A program made the translations under genes and the position numbers. The notes under the pieces were generated by a model, which did no database searches, was not told where the DNA came from, and saw only the letters and a program-made list of their open reading frames with translations. Shown here piece by piece: positions 18,148 through 27,569 of a stretch of DNA of 64,000 nucleotides (positions are counted from its first letter, which is position 1; each line of letters opens with the position of its first letter). Origin of the DNA: Paraburkholderia sp. BCC1886 (GTDB taxonomy: Bacteria > Pseudomonadota > Gammaproteobacteria > Burkholderiales > Burkholderiaceae); NCBI RefSeq assembly GCF_900996245.1, contig NZ_CAAJGK010000052.1:248001-312000 (forward strand), given 5' to 3'.

Positions 18148-20562
18148 TTACGCTGCCCTTGTCTTCACTGTTGCTTTTGTCGTTCCTTGCTGCGCGTTGC
18201 CATGCGCCGGCCGCGGCCCTGTGGGAAGCGCCGCGGCATCGTCTGCCAGCTGAAGGAAGAGAATCGAGATCTGCGCGCCCTCGATGACGTCGCCCGCTTT
18301 CATGCGATTGCGAATGTCGATGCGCGCACCGTGTTCGTCGACAATCTTCTTGACCATCGCAAGACCCAGACCCGTACCTTTGGCCTTGGTCGTCACATAA
18401 GGTTCGAATGCGCGGGTGAGGATGCGCGCGGAGAAGCCCGGGCCATTGTCCGAGACAGTCAGACGCACCGCGACGCGCACCTTGCCTTCGGCATCGGGGT
18501 CTCCGTATTCTACTGTCCTCGTCTCGAGCACCACGCGCGGGCGCTCGAGATCGGCTACCGCATCCTGCGCATTCTGCAGCAGGTTGTGGATGACCTGACG
18601 CAATTGCGTCGCATCGCCGCGGATCGCGGGCAACGCGGCAAGCTCCACCTGAATCGCGCCCTTGCCTTCCTCGATGCCGTAAAGCGTCAACACTTCGCTG
18701 ACCAGTTCGTTCAGTTGCAGATGCGCGAGCACCGCCGGCGGCGTGCGCGCATAGTCGCGGAAATTATCGACCATCTGTTTCATCGCCGCGACCTGGTTGA
18801 CGATCGTGGTCGCGCCGCGCTTGAGCACGTCGGCATCCGACGCGCTGAGTTTGTCGGCGAGCTTCATCTGCAAACGTTCCGCGGACAGCTGGATGGGCGT
18901 CAGCGGATTCTTGATTTCGTGTGCGAGCCGTCGCGCGACTTCGCCCCAGGCAATCGAGCGCTGTGCGGAGATCACGTCCGAGATATCGTCGAACACGACC
19001 ACGTAGCCCGAGGTCTGCATGTCTTCGGCGTCGCGGTCGGTCGCGGAGACGAGCCGTGCGCCGCGCACCAGCAGCGTCAGCGGATCGGTTTCGCCCGCCA
19101 CCTGAATCGAGAACTGCTGCTGCCAGTGGCCACGGTCATCGTGACCGTCGCCGCTCGCCGCTTCACGATCGGCAAATGCCTTGCGCACCATCCCGCCGAA
19201 CTCGCTCAACACGCCGATCTGCTCGAGCGACGCACCCAGCACCGCCTGAAACGGCTGGCGGAAAATCCGCTCGGCGCCGCGGTTGGCGGTGGTGAGACGG
19301 AACTGCCGGTCGAACACGAAGACACCGGCGGTCAGATTCGCGAGAATGCTCTCGAGATACGCCTTCGAATGTTCGAGCGCGATGCGATTGTTCTCGACCG
19401 CCGCGCGCGCTTCGGACAACTGCCGCGTCATTGCGTTGAACGACTGCGTGAGAAAACCCAGTTCGTCGCGCGATTTGATTTCGCGTTTCGGCGTGTAGTC
19501 GCCCTCGGTAATCTCCTTGGTGCCCTGCGCGAGCAGAAACAGCGGCCGCGCAAGCTGATTGCCGAGCGCGAGCGCCAGCATCATTGCGATGAAGGTGGCG
19601 AGAAACAGCGCGAGCGTCAGCGTGCCGATATACATCTTGCGCAGACCCGTGCGGCCGAGCGCCTTCTCCTGATACTCGCGATACGCACGCTGCACCGCGT
19701 CGGCATTGCGCGCGAGCGATGGCGAAACGGGCTGCGTGAGTTGCAGGAAGCGTTCGGTGGGCTGCAGCAGCGAAGCGTTCGAATCGGGAATGCGCTGCAC
19801 GATGCGCAAGCGCAGCGCGCCCTTGCTGCCGAGCGCGCGAGGATCGCCGTCCACTTCGCCTTCGATCGCCGCATAGCCGCGGCCGCGCGCCTGGTCGATC
19901 ATCAGCGGCGTGGGCAGGTCGTTCGGTACGAGCGACGCGTAATTGCCGGAGGCCTGCGCGACCACGTGCATATCCGGCGTCGCGCCCGACATGCTGCGCG
20001 TCGGCTCGACGATGGTCGCTTCCTGCACGCCGAACTGATCGCGCAAACGCAGCAGCGTCAGCGTCGTGCCGGCGGCGTCGGCGCTGCCCAACTGCTCGGA
20101 CATCAGACGGCCCTTGGTCTGCAGATCGGACAGCGACGCGTCGAGCATGCCGCGACCGAGATTCAGACCCGATGTCAGCGCGGTTTCCACGTTGACGTCG
20201 AACCACGATTCGATACTGCGCGACACGAACTGGTACGACACGACGTAGATGATGCCGCCCGGCACCACGCCGACCAGCGCCATGAAGAACGCGAGCTTGG
20301 CGAGCAGCCGCGTGCCGAATTTGCCCTTGCGCAAGCGCGCGATGATGATGACCACCAGTGCGGCCACCACCAGCAGAAAGATCAACGCGACCGCGACGTT
20401 AGCAGCATAGAGCCACTGGTAATAGCGGTCGAAGAACTCGGTGTTCGCGCTGGCCGCGGCCAGCAGCACGAGCAGCAACACGGCCGTTACGGCGACCGTG
20501 GACACCAGCACGCGCACGACGATGCTGGTCACGCTGGTAGTCTGGCGGACTTTATTTAGCAT
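18148..20562 (-). CDS. NtrY-like membrane sensor histidine kinase
   Basis: An 804-residue kinase. The N-terminus has several transmembrane helices (about 12-35, 50-75, 90-112 and 300-325) bounding a periplasmic sensor region. Then come HAMP (about 325-380), PAS (about 395-500), the dimerisation/phospho-acceptor helix with HEIKNPLTPIQ (about residue 545) and the ATPase domain with DNGPGFS and GTGLGLAMVKK. This is the NtrY domain order. NtrY-type kinases sense nitrogen or redox/envelope signals, and the input here is unknown. It overlaps the DUF4390 gene upstream by 11 bases and abuts the response regulator. Confidence 0.92.
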   Translation of the reverse strand: MLNKVRQTTSVTSIVVRVLVSTVAVTAVLLLVLLAAASANTEFFDRYYQWLYAANVAVALIFLLVVAALVVIIIARLRKGKFGTRLLAKLAFFMALVGVVPGGIIYVVSYQFVSRSIESWFDVNVETALTSGLNLGRGMLDASLSDLQTKGRLMSEQLGSADAAGTTLTLLRLRDQFGVQEATIVEPTRSMSGATPDMHVVAQASGNYASLVPNDLPTPLMIDQARGRGYAAIEGEVDGDPRALGSKGALRLRIVQRIPDSNASLLQPTERFLQLTQPVSPSLARNADAVQRAYREYQEKALGRTGLRKMYIGTLTLALFLATFIAMMLALALGNQLARPLFLLAQGTKEITEGDYTPKREIKSRDELGFLTQSFNAMTRQLSEARAAVENNRIALEHSKAYLESILANLTAGVFVFDRQFRLTTANRGAERIFRQPFQAVLGASLEQIGVLSEFGGMVRKAFADREAASGDGHDDRGHWQQQFSIQVAGETDPLTLLVRGARLVSATDRDAEDMQTSGYVVVFDDISDVISAQRSIAWGEVARRLAHEIKNPLTPIQLSAERLQMKLADKLSASDADVLKRGATTIVNQVAAMKQMVDNFRDYARTPPAVLAHLQLNELVSEVLTLYGIEEGKGAIQVELAALPAIRGDATQLRQVIHNLLQNAQDAVADLERPRVVLETRTVEYGDPDAEGKVRVAVRLTVSDNGPGFSARILTRAFEPYVTTKAKGTGLGLAMVKKIVDEHGARIDIRNRMKAGDVIEGAQISILFLQLADDAAALPTGPRPAHGNAQQGTTKATVKTRAA

Positions 20563-21151
20563 TGCCGCCCGCCGTGAAGGTGAAACGCTTCCACTCTGAA
20601 GCGAGGCTCCAGTCGCGGTTGTTCACCGCGTCGATCTGGAACGGCTTGGGCATCAGCGCAATGTCGAGTTGCATGCGCACGGACGCGTTGTAGGTTTCGC
20701 CCGCATGCACCTGATTGTTGTCGATCACGTGCCACGACGTGATGTGCTTGATGACCGCGAGCGCGTCCTTCAGCGTAGTGAAGCCGAGTTGCAGACCGCC
20801 GGACGACACGCTCGACACGCGATATTCACGCGTGAGCGGCTGGAACGACAGACGTATGCTTTGCGACACGCTCACCGGCTGTTCGTCGAACCAGTACCAG
20901 CGCGGCCGGCTGAGTTCGAAGTCGGAGGTGAAGTAAAGCGGAATGCCCTTGTTCACCGCGTCTTCGAGATTGCTGTTGAGGTCGAAGTCGAAACGCGCGT
21001 CGAGGGTCCAGCCGCTGCTGTCGGCCTGCAACGACGCGCGCTGTACCGCAATCGAGTCGGCGTAGGCCGCGCATGGCGCCGCGAGCCACACGGCCAGCGC
21101 GATCCAAAGCACGGCAGCGAGCCGAAGCGGGAGAAAACGTTTGATGGTCAC
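20552..21151 (-). CDS. DUF4390 secreted protein
   Basis: A 199-residue protein with a signal peptide (about residues 1-31, AYADS cleavage region) and a single DUF4390 domain rich in beta strands, including the FDFDLNSNLEDAVNKGIPL segment. No biochemical function is established for the family. In betaproteobacteria it sits between rsmB and the ntrYX pair. It overlaps rsmB by four bases upstream and the kinase by 11 bases downstream, so a role as a periplasmic partner of the kinase is plausible but unproven. Confidence 0.88.
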   Translation of the reverse strand: MTIKRFLPLRLAAVLWIALAVWLAAPCAAYADSIAVQRASLQADSSGWTLDARFDFDLNSNLEDAVNKGIPLYFTSDFELSRPRWYWFDEQPVSVSQSIRLSFQPLTREYRVSSVSSGGLQLGFTTLKDALAVIKHITSWHVIDNNQVHAGETYNASVRMQLDIALMPKPFQIDAVNNRDWSLASEWKRFTFTAGGNAK

Positions 21152-22587
21152 CGTTTCTGAAAGCGCGCGTAGAAAAATCCGTCGTGGTCTGGGTTCGAGC
21201 CGGCAGTGTCTTCAGCGGGTTGTCCGGCGTCGGACCCGGCCGATATGTCGGCGCTCGCGCGAGCGACCGAGGGCAAAAGTTGCCCCGGCGCGTCCAATCG
21301 TACCGCATCCTGATACTTGTCTCCAAACCACTGCGCCTGCAACTCGCCCTCTTCGGGAAAGATCGAGCACGTAACGTAGAGCAACTCACCGCCTGATTTC
21401 AGCAGCGGCCAGAGCGCGTCGAGAATGCGGCGTTGCTCGGCAACCAGTGCCGCAATATCGGACGCTCGACGCAGCCAGCGAATGTCCGGATGCCGCCGCA
21501 CGATACCCGATGCCGAGCAGGGCACGTCGGCAAGAATGCGGTCGAATGGCTGGTCGATATCGTCGTGCCACTTGGCCGGCGCGCCGGCGTCGCCGATCCG
21601 CACTTCGGCTTCCAGTTGCAGGCGCTGCAGATTTTCGCCGATACGGCGTGCGCGCGACGCGTCGCTTTCGAGCGCCACCAGTTGCAGTCGGGCGAGTTCC
21701 AGCAGATGGCCGGTCTTGCCGCCGGGCGCCGCGCAGGCATCGAGCACGCGCATGCCGTCGCGCGCGCCGAGCAGTGGCGCGGCGAGTTGCGCGCCGGCGT
21801 CCTGCACCGAGACCACGCCGTCGTTGAAACCGGGAATGCGATCGACCGGCATCGGCGTCGCCAGTCTGACGGCGTGCTCGCCGGCTTGCGTGGCGTCGAT
21901 GTGATGGTCCTTCAGCACTTGCAGGTAGGCGGCGACGGTGGAGCGGCGGGCGTTCACGCGTAGCGTCAAAGGACCTTGTACGTTGCCGGCTGCCAGCACG
22001 GCTTGCCATGCATCCGGCGAGGCGCGCCGGACTGCGTCGATCCACCATGCGGGGTAGTTCCAGCGCGCGACTTCGTCGGCTTGCGCGGCGGTCAGAAGCG
22101 TCTCGCGCTCGCGTAGGAAGTTGCGCAGCACGGCGTTGACGAGCCCCTTGGCAAACGCGAATTCACGACGGGCGGCGATGGCGCTCACCGCCTGATCGAC
22201 CACCGTGAACGGGGTGTAGGCGGCGCTTGCTTCGTCGTCGACGAGCAGCGCGAAGGCACAGGCGAGCACGTGACCGACGTGCGGCGGCGGCGCTTTTTTA
22301 ACGAGACGGGCAATCAGCCATTCGACGGTTCCGAGACGCCGCAGCGTGCGGTACGCGATGTCTTGCACCGCGCCGCGCGCGGCAGCCGCACTGCCTTCAG
22401 GCACCGACGCGAACACGGATTGCAGCGCCGCCGGCAATGCTGCGCCGAGACGCACGGCGCCGACGGCCTGACCCGCCGAGTCGAGCGCGAAGCCGAGCGA
22501 CTCGGGCGCCAGATGCAGTATCGACAGACGGGAATCGCGCGGGCGCGCCGAGGGAGTAGCAGAACGCGAAGAAGGCTTTTGGATCAT
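21148..22587 (-). CDS. rsmB: 16S rRNA (cytosine-967-C5)-methyltransferase RsmB
   Basis: A 479-residue methyltransferase with an N-terminal NusB-like RNA-binding domain (about 30-190) and a Rossmann-fold catalytic domain. SAM motif I is LDACAAPGGKTGHLLE. The catalytic cysteines are in ADVPCSASGIVRRHP and in the YVTCSIFPEE motif. I chose ATG 22587 (MIQKPSSRS); the open frame continues upstream without support. It is the first gene of the tightly overlapping rsmB-DUF4390-ntrY-ntrX block. Confidence 0.95.
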   Translation of the reverse strand: MIQKPSSRSATPSARPRDSRLSILHLAPESLGFALDSAGQAVGAVRLGAALPAALQSVFASVPEGSAAAARGAVQDIAYRTLRRLGTVEWLIARLVKKAPPPHVGHVLACAFALLVDDEASAAYTPFTVVDQAVSAIAARREFAFAKGLVNAVLRNFLRERETLLTAAQADEVARWNYPAWWIDAVRRASPDAWQAVLAAGNVQGPLTLRVNARRSTVAAYLQVLKDHHIDATQAGEHAVRLATPMPVDRIPGFNDGVVSVQDAGAQLAAPLLGARDGMRVLDACAAPGGKTGHLLELARLQLVALESDASRARRIGENLQRLQLEAEVRIGDAGAPAKWHDDIDQPFDRILADVPCSASGIVRRHPDIRWLRRASDIAALVAEQRRILDALWPLLKSGGELLYVTCSIFPEEGELQAQWFGDKYQDAVRLDAPGQLLPSVARASADISAGSDAGQPAEDTAGSNPDHDGFFYARFQKR

Positions 22588-22696
22588 GAAGGAAGCGAGG
22601 GCAGGCCGCACGGTGCGCGGCACTCGGAGCGCACATTGTAGCTTGGTGCGGGTGAGGGTCGACGCGGGGTGGCCGAAACCGCCGCGCCGCTCGTGC

Positions 22697-22726
22697 AGGA
22701 AAAAGGCGAGCCCTCGAGCTCGCCTT
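22697..22726 (-). terminator. Rho-independent terminator after htpX
   Basis: On the minus strand an 8-bp stem AAGGCGAG/CTCGCCTT with an 8-base loop runs into CTTTTTCC. It is 30 bases downstream of the htpX stop and separates htpX from rsmB. Confidence 0.75.
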
Positions 22727-22756
22727 GCTTGCAACCGCCTGCGTCGCGCCGTGCGC

Positions 22757-23614
22757 TTATTCGAAGCGCCCGGTGCGCGCCATTTCCATCAGACGCGCGA
22801 CGCGCTCCTCGGTCGCCGGATGCGTTGAAAACAGATTGGCGATGCCGCCGGCGGCAAGCGGATTCATGATCATCATCTGTGCAGTGGCCGGATGCTGCTC
22901 GGCCGTGGGAAACGGAATGCCGCTCGCGTAGCGATGGATTTTGTCGAGCGCCGACGCGAGCGCCTGCGGGTCGCCGGAAATCTGCGCGCCGCCGCGATCG
23001 GCTTCGAACTCACGCGCACGCGAGATAGCCATCTGAATCAAGGCACCGGCAATAGGAGCCAGCAACGCGACCGCGATACCGGCGATCGGATTGGTGGTCC
23101 GGCCGTTTTCGTCGCGGCCGCCGAAGAACATCGCGAAGTTTGCCAATGCGGAAATCGCACCGGCCATGGTGGCCGAGATGGTCGAGATGAGAATGTCGCG
23201 GTGCTTGACGTGCGCCAGCTCGTGCGCCATCACGCCGCGCATTTCGCGCTCGGACAGCGCTCGCAGAATGCCGGTGGTCGCGGCCACCGCTGCGTGCTCC
23301 GGGTTGCGGCCGGTCGCGAAAGCGTTCGGCGCGTCTTCGTTGATCAGATAGACCCGCGGCATGGGCAGGCTCGCGCGCGTGGACAGCTCACGCACCATGC
23401 GATAGAACTGCGGCGCAGCGGTTTCGTCGACTTCCTGCGCGTTGTACATGCGCAGCACCATCTTGTCCGAGAACCAGTACGAGAAGAAATTCATTCCCAG
23501 CGCGATCACGAGCGCGATCGTCATGCCGCGCGACCCACCGATGACTCCGCCGATCACGATGAAAAGGGCCGTGATCGCGGCCATCAACATCGCGGTTTTG
23601 ACCCAATTGAACAT
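22757..23614 (-). CDS. htpX: Membrane zinc metalloprotease HtpX
   Basis: A 285-residue M48B inner-membrane protease for quality control of misfolded membrane proteins. Two N-terminal helices (about 5-25 and 30-50) precede the catalytic domain. The zinc motif HELAH lies in VMAHELAHVKHRD at about residue 130, the third ligand Glu follows in FEADRGGA, and two further hydrophobic segments lie between them. Start ATG 23614 (MFNWVKTAML) matches the family. Length is typical. Confidence 0.96.
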   Translation of the reverse strand: MFNWVKTAMLMAAITALFIVIGGVIGGSRGMTIALVIALGMNFFSYWFSDKMVLRMYNAQEVDETAAPQFYRMVRELSTRASLPMPRVYLINEDAPNAFATGRNPEHAAVAATTGILRALSEREMRGVMAHELAHVKHRDILISTISATMAGAISALANFAMFFGGRDENGRTTNPIAGIAVALLAPIAGALIQMAISRAREFEADRGGAQISGDPQALASALDKIHRYASGIPFPTAEQHPATAQMMIMNPLAAGGIANLFSTHPATEERVARLMEMARTGRFE

Positions 23615-23719
23615 GTTCGCTGCTCCTTGCCTCAGTACGCTATTCACTCGACGCCGCGAATTGCGGCGCGTGATTGTAAGCCGACTGTTAGATATGGGCG
23701 CTATCAGAAAATTCAATCT

Positions 23720-24361
23720 TCATCGAGATGCCGCCGCCAGCCTCAAGCCGAGTCCGACGAAAGCGCTGCCTACCGTGCGGTCCAGCCATTTTTTCACCGA
23801 CGGTTTGCCGGAGAAGCGACGCGTAACGCTGCCCGCGATCCACGCGACGAAACTGTTCCACGCCATGCTCATCACCACGAACACGCCGCCGAGTGTGAGA
23901 AAAGCGAGCGTCTTGTGGCCGCTGCCGAGGGTCACGAACTGCGGAAAGAACGATACGAAGAACAGCACGACTTTGGGGTTCAGCACGTTCGTCCAGAAGC
24001 CTTGCAGAAAAAGCTGACGCAGCGATTTCGGCGCGCCGGCCGCGCGTGCGGCGCCCGTGGTTTCGTCGGCGGCAGGTTTGGCGAACAGCAGACGCACGCC
24101 GAGATAAATCAGATACATCGCGCCGACGAATTTGATGACGGTAAACGCGGTAGCCGAGGCCGCCAGCAGCGCGGTGAGCCCGAACGCGCACGCCAGCGTA
24201 TGCACGCAGCACCCCGCCGAGATACCGAGCGCGGACATGAGCCCCGCGCCGCGGCCCTGGGCGACGCTGCGTCCGACGATATAAGCGGTGTCGGGTCCGG
24301 GCGTCACGTTCAACAGAAAAACGGCGACGACGAAAAACTCGAAATGGGTGATGCCGAACAT
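23720..24361 (-). CDS. LysE/RhtB-family amino-acid exporter
   Basis: A 213-residue membrane protein with about six helices. The N-terminal motif LNVTPGPDTAYIVGRSVAQGR is the LysE/RhtB signature (PGPD and GR). Members export amino acids such as homoserine, threonine, lysine or their analogues. Substrate is not predictable here. It lies between fmt and htpX on the same strand, with gaps of about 110 bases on both sides. Confidence 0.92.
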   Translation of the reverse strand: MFGITHFEFFVVAVFLLNVTPGPDTAYIVGRSVAQGRGAGLMSALGISAGCCVHTLACAFGLTALLAASATAFTVIKFVGAMYLIYLGVRLLFAKPAADETTGAARAAGAPKSLRQLFLQGFWTNVLNPKVVLFFVSFFPQFVTLGSGHKTLAFLTLGGVFVVMSMAWNSFVAWIAGSVTRRFSGKPSVKKWLDRTVGSAFVGLGLRLAAASR

Positions 24362-24473
24362 GGAGATCCTCGAAGACAGGTCGACTGCACGCGGATTCTA
24401 ACGCGCGGCAAGACCGTCCGCGGCACGTTCAGGCATCGGCCGAATGGACGATGCCCAGGCGTTGCACGAACTG

Positions 24474-25463
24474 CTATTTTGTTTCCGGGATCTGGAAGCG
24501 CTGTCCCGAAGCGAGCGTAAAGCCCGCCAGGAATTCGCGCACCGGCAGGCGTTTGCCGCCGGGTTTCTGCAACTGCGTGAGACGTAGCGCGCCTTCGCCA
24601 CAACTCACGACGACACCTTCAGCGCTCACGTCGGTGATCGTGCCGGGCGCAGTGGCCGAGCGTTGCGCGTCGACGGGTGTAGCGGACCAGATCTTGATGG
24701 AGGTGCCGTCTTCCAGCGTGCCCACGCCGCCGGGGAACGGATCGAACGCACGCACCTGACGCGCCAGCACCGCTGCCGGCCGGCGCCAGTCGAGCGCTGC
24801 TTCGTGCTTGCCGATTTTCTCCGCGTACGTCACGCCGTCCGCCGGCTGCGGCGTCGCGACCAGCTTGCCGCTGCGCTCGAGTTCGACGAGCGCCTCGACG
24901 ATCAACGCCGCGCCGCTTTCCGCGAGGCGGTCGTGCAGCGTTGCCGTGGTGTCCTGCTCGCCGATCGGCGTGCGCGCTTCGGAGATCATCGCGCCGGTGT
25001 CGAGGCCGACGTCCATCTGCATCAACGTGATGCCGGTTTGCGTGTCGCCCGCTTCGATCGCGCGATGGATCGGCGCGGCGCCGCGCCAGCGCGGCAGCAG
25101 CGAAGCGTGAATGTTGATACAGCCGAGTCGCGGAATATCGAGAACTTCCTGCGGCAGGATCAGCCCGTAAGCCGCGACCACCATCACGTCGTGCGGCGTG
25201 CTGCGCAGTTGCCCGATTGCCGCGGCAGCCTCTTGCGGATACTTGCCGGCGCGGCGCAGCGAAGGCGGCTGTGCGACGTCGAGCCCATGTTCCTGCGCGT
25301 ATCGCTTGACCGGGCTCGCCTGTAACTTCATGCCGCGTCCGGCGGGCCGGTCGGGCTGGGTCAATACGAGCGGCACGGCAAACCCGGCACGGTGGATCGC
25401 AGCCAGCGCGGCCGCGGCAAACTCCGGCGTGCCGGCAAAAATAACGCGCAATGAATGACTCAT
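24474..25463 (-). CDS. fmt: Methionyl-tRNA formyltransferase
   Basis: A 329-residue enzyme that formylates initiator Met-tRNA with 10-formyl-tetrahydrofolate. The N-terminal Rossmann domain begins LRVIFAGTPEFAA and carries the catalytic Asn/His motif INIHASLLPRWRGAAPI. The C-terminal OB-like domain (about 210-329) contacts tRNA. Length is normal. It follows def by 43 bases, the usual def-fmt pair. Confidence 0.97.
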   Translation of the reverse strand: MSHSLRVIFAGTPEFAAAALAAIHRAGFAVPLVLTQPDRPAGRGMKLQASPVKRYAQEHGLDVAQPPSLRRAGKYPQEAAAAIGQLRSTPHDVMVVAAYGLILPQEVLDIPRLGCINIHASLLPRWRGAAPIHRAIEAGDTQTGITLMQMDVGLDTGAMISEARTPIGEQDTTATLHDRLAESGAALIVEALVELERSGKLVATPQPADGVTYAEKIGKHEAALDWRRPAAVLARQVRAFDPFPGGVGTLEDGTSIKIWSATPVDAQRSATAPGTITDVSAEGVVVSCGEGALRLTQLQKPGGKRLPVREFLAGFTLASGQRFQIPETK

Positions 25464-25506
25464 GAACGGGGACGATAAACAGGCTGAATGCGGATGAGGC
25501 CGCGCA

Positions 25507-26010
25507 TTACATTGCGTGGGCGAGCTTTTTCATCTTGCTCTTGATGCGGGTCTGCTTGAGCGACGACAGATATTCGACGAACACCCGGCCCATCAGATGA
25601 TCCATTTCATGCTGGATGCAGACCGCGAGCAGCCCTTCGCAATCCAGTTCGAAGGTCTCGCCTTTTTCGTTGAGGGCACGCACCCGAACCTTTTCGGCCC
25701 GCTCGACGTTGTCGTAAATACCCGGCACCGAGAGGCAACCTTCTTCCGACAGCTTCTTTTCGTTGCTCGACCAGATGATTTCCGGATTGATGAAAGCGAG
25801 CAGTTCGTTGTGATCGTCCGACACGTCGATGGTGATGACGCGCTCGTGCACGTCCACCTGAGTGGCGGCAAGGCCGACGCCGGGCGCGGCGTACATCGTT
25901 TCGGCCATGTCGGCGACGAGTCGGCGAATGCGGTCGTTGACCGCCTCGACCGGCTTCGCGACCTTGTGCAAACGCTTGTCCGGGTAATTGAGAATGTTCA
26001 GTAAAGCCAT
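25507..26010 (-). CDS. def: Peptide deformylase
   Basis: A 167-residue metallohydrolase removing the N-formyl group from new proteins. All three family motifs are present: GVGLAATQ, EGCLSVPG with the metal-binding Cys, and QHEMDHLMG with the two metal-binding His and catalytic Glu. I chose ATG 26010 (MALLNILNYPDKRLH), which is the conserved start. It is first in the def-fmt run and divergent from dprA. Confidence 0.98.
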   Translation of the reverse strand: MALLNILNYPDKRLHKVAKPVEAVNDRIRRLVADMAETMYAAPGVGLAATQVDVHERVITIDVSDDHNELLAFINPEIIWSSNEKKLSEEGCLSVPGIYDNVERAEKVRVRALNEKGETFELDCEGLLAVCIQHEMDHLMGRVFVEYLSSLKQTRIKSKMKKLAHAM

Positions 26011-26253
26011 GATCTTGAGTGTGTTTTTGGGCGCTGCCGACCGTTGAGGATGCCGCGTTGGCCATTCGGCCGAATTGTGGGCGCATCGCGTTGCAGAGAG
26101 CATAGAGGGTGTCGAACCGGTTCGATTCGACGCGCTAACTGCGCTAGACGAGGAGCCCGCGCGGGTAGGCGCAGCGCTACCGTTTTTCGGATGATGAAAA
26201 TTTTAGCATGGGTGCCAGCCTGCCCGCTGGCCCTGTCGGAGGATGGACCGTCG

Positions 26254-27441
26254 ATGCACACCTTGCCCACCACTCATATCGAACTTGCCGCCTGGCTGCG
26301 GCTGTCTCTCGCCCCCGGCCTCAAACCCGCCGCGCTGCGGCTCTTGCTGAGCGCGCTCGGCTTGCCCGCAGCGATTTTCGAGCAGCCGCCGCAAGTGCTC
26401 GCTGAAATTGCCGGCGAGGCTGCGGCGCGCGCCGCGCTGGCGCCCACGTCCGCGGACTTCGGCGCGCAACTGGACGCGGTCGTCGCATGGTGCGAACTGC
26501 CGGGCAATCAGGTGGTCACGCTCGACGACCCGGCCTACCCGCCCGCCTTGCTCACCATGCCCGATCCACCGCCGCTGCTATATATAAAGGGCCGGCTCGA
26601 CCTGCTGCATACGCGCGCGATCGCCATCGTCGGGAGTCGCAGCGCCACGCCTCAGGGTGTGGAAGATGCGGAGCGGTTCGCCCGCGAGTTCGCGGCGGCT
26701 GGCGTGACCGTCGTGTCTGGCTTGGCGCTGGGTATCGACGGCGCCGCGCATCGCGGCGCGCTGCAGCGGGTCGGCAGCACGGTCGCGGTGATCGGGACCG
26801 GCGCGGACGTGGTCTACCCTTCCGCGCATCACACGTTGACCCGCCAGATCGCGCAGGATGGCGCAATTCTGTCCGAATGGCCGCTCGGCACGCCCGCCCG
26901 CGCCGCCAACTTTCCGCAGCGCAACCGGCTCATCGCGGGGCTGGTGAGCGGCGTGGTGATCGTCGAGGCGGCCATGCGCTCGGGCTCGCTCATCACCGCG
27001 CGCCTCGCCAACGAGATGGGGCGCGACATCTTCGCATTGCCCGGCTCGGTTCACGCGCCGCTCTCGCGCGGCTGCCACCGCATGATCAAGCAAGGGGCGA
27101 AGCTGGTCGAAACGCCGGACGAGGTGCTGGAAGAACTGGGCTTTCGCAAGCCGGCAGTGTCGCGGGCGAAGGTGACGCATGCGGTGGCCGAACGCCCGGC
27201 GCGCTCCTCCGGGGACGAACGTCAGCCCGCTTTGTTCGCCGCGTCCCCGCCTGCCTCGCTCACGCCGCAAGCCCGGCAACTCCTCGACGCGCTCGGCCAC
27301 TCGCCTGCGACGCTTGAAATTCTGGCAACCCGTACCGAGATGGGGGACGCGGCTTTACAAGCCACGTTGCTGCAACTTGAACTGGCCGGCCAGCTGACCG
27401 TGCTGCCGGGCGGCCGCTTCATGCGGGCGAGTCATGGTTAA
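26254..27441 (+). CDS. dprA: DNA-processing protein DprA
   Basis: A 395-residue protein that loads RecA on incoming single-stranded DNA during natural transformation. An N-terminal helical region (about 1-80) is followed by the Rossmann-like domain, with the family motifs AIVGSRSATPQG, VSGLALGIDGAAH and FPQRNRLIAGL. A C-terminal winged-helix domain begins near residue 320. I place the start at ATG 26254, 11 bases after GGAGG. The in-frame ATGs at 26191 and 26194 would add about 20 residues and cannot be excluded. Confidence 0.93.
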   Translation: MHTLPTTHIELAAWLRLSLAPGLKPAALRLLLSALGLPAAIFEQPPQVLAEIAGEAAARAALAPTSADFGAQLDAVVAWCELPGNQVVTLDDPAYPPALLTMPDPPPLLYIKGRLDLLHTRAIAIVGSRSATPQGVEDAERFAREFAAAGVTVVSGLALGIDGAAHRGALQRVGSTVAVIGTGADVVYPSAHHTLTRQIAQDGAILSEWPLGTPARAANFPQRNRLIAGLVSGVVIVEAAMRSGSLITARLANEMGRDIFALPGSVHAPLSRGCHRMIKQGAKLVETPDEVLEELGFRKPAVSRAKVTHAVAERPARSSGDERQPALFAASPPASLTPQARQLLDALGHSPATLEILATRTEMGDAALQATLLQLELAGQLTVLPGGRFMRASHG

Positions 27442-27448
27442 GCGCGCC

Positions 27449-27496
27449 GCCGTGAGTCGCGCCGTGAGCCCCGCAGTGAACCCCGCCATGAGCCCA
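27449..27496. repeat. Four imperfect 12-bp tandem repeats after dprA
   Basis: Units GCCGTGAGTCGC, GCCGTGAGCCCC, GCAGTGAACCCC and GCCATGAGCCCA lie between the dprA stop and the thioredoxin-like gene. Confidence 0.75.
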
Positions 27497-27569
27497 ATTG
27501 ACCACGGCCTGAGATTGGCCATGCTACATTCGCGCCAAAGCACCTGACAAAAGTACGCAAGGAACCGCC

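Noticed and set aside
17437..20559. A 1040-codon open frame on the plus strand opposite the two-component genes
   Set aside because: It is the antisense shadow of the NtrY/NtrX-like genes. High GC at third positions keeps this frame open; the product is Arg/His/Ala-rich with no known fold.
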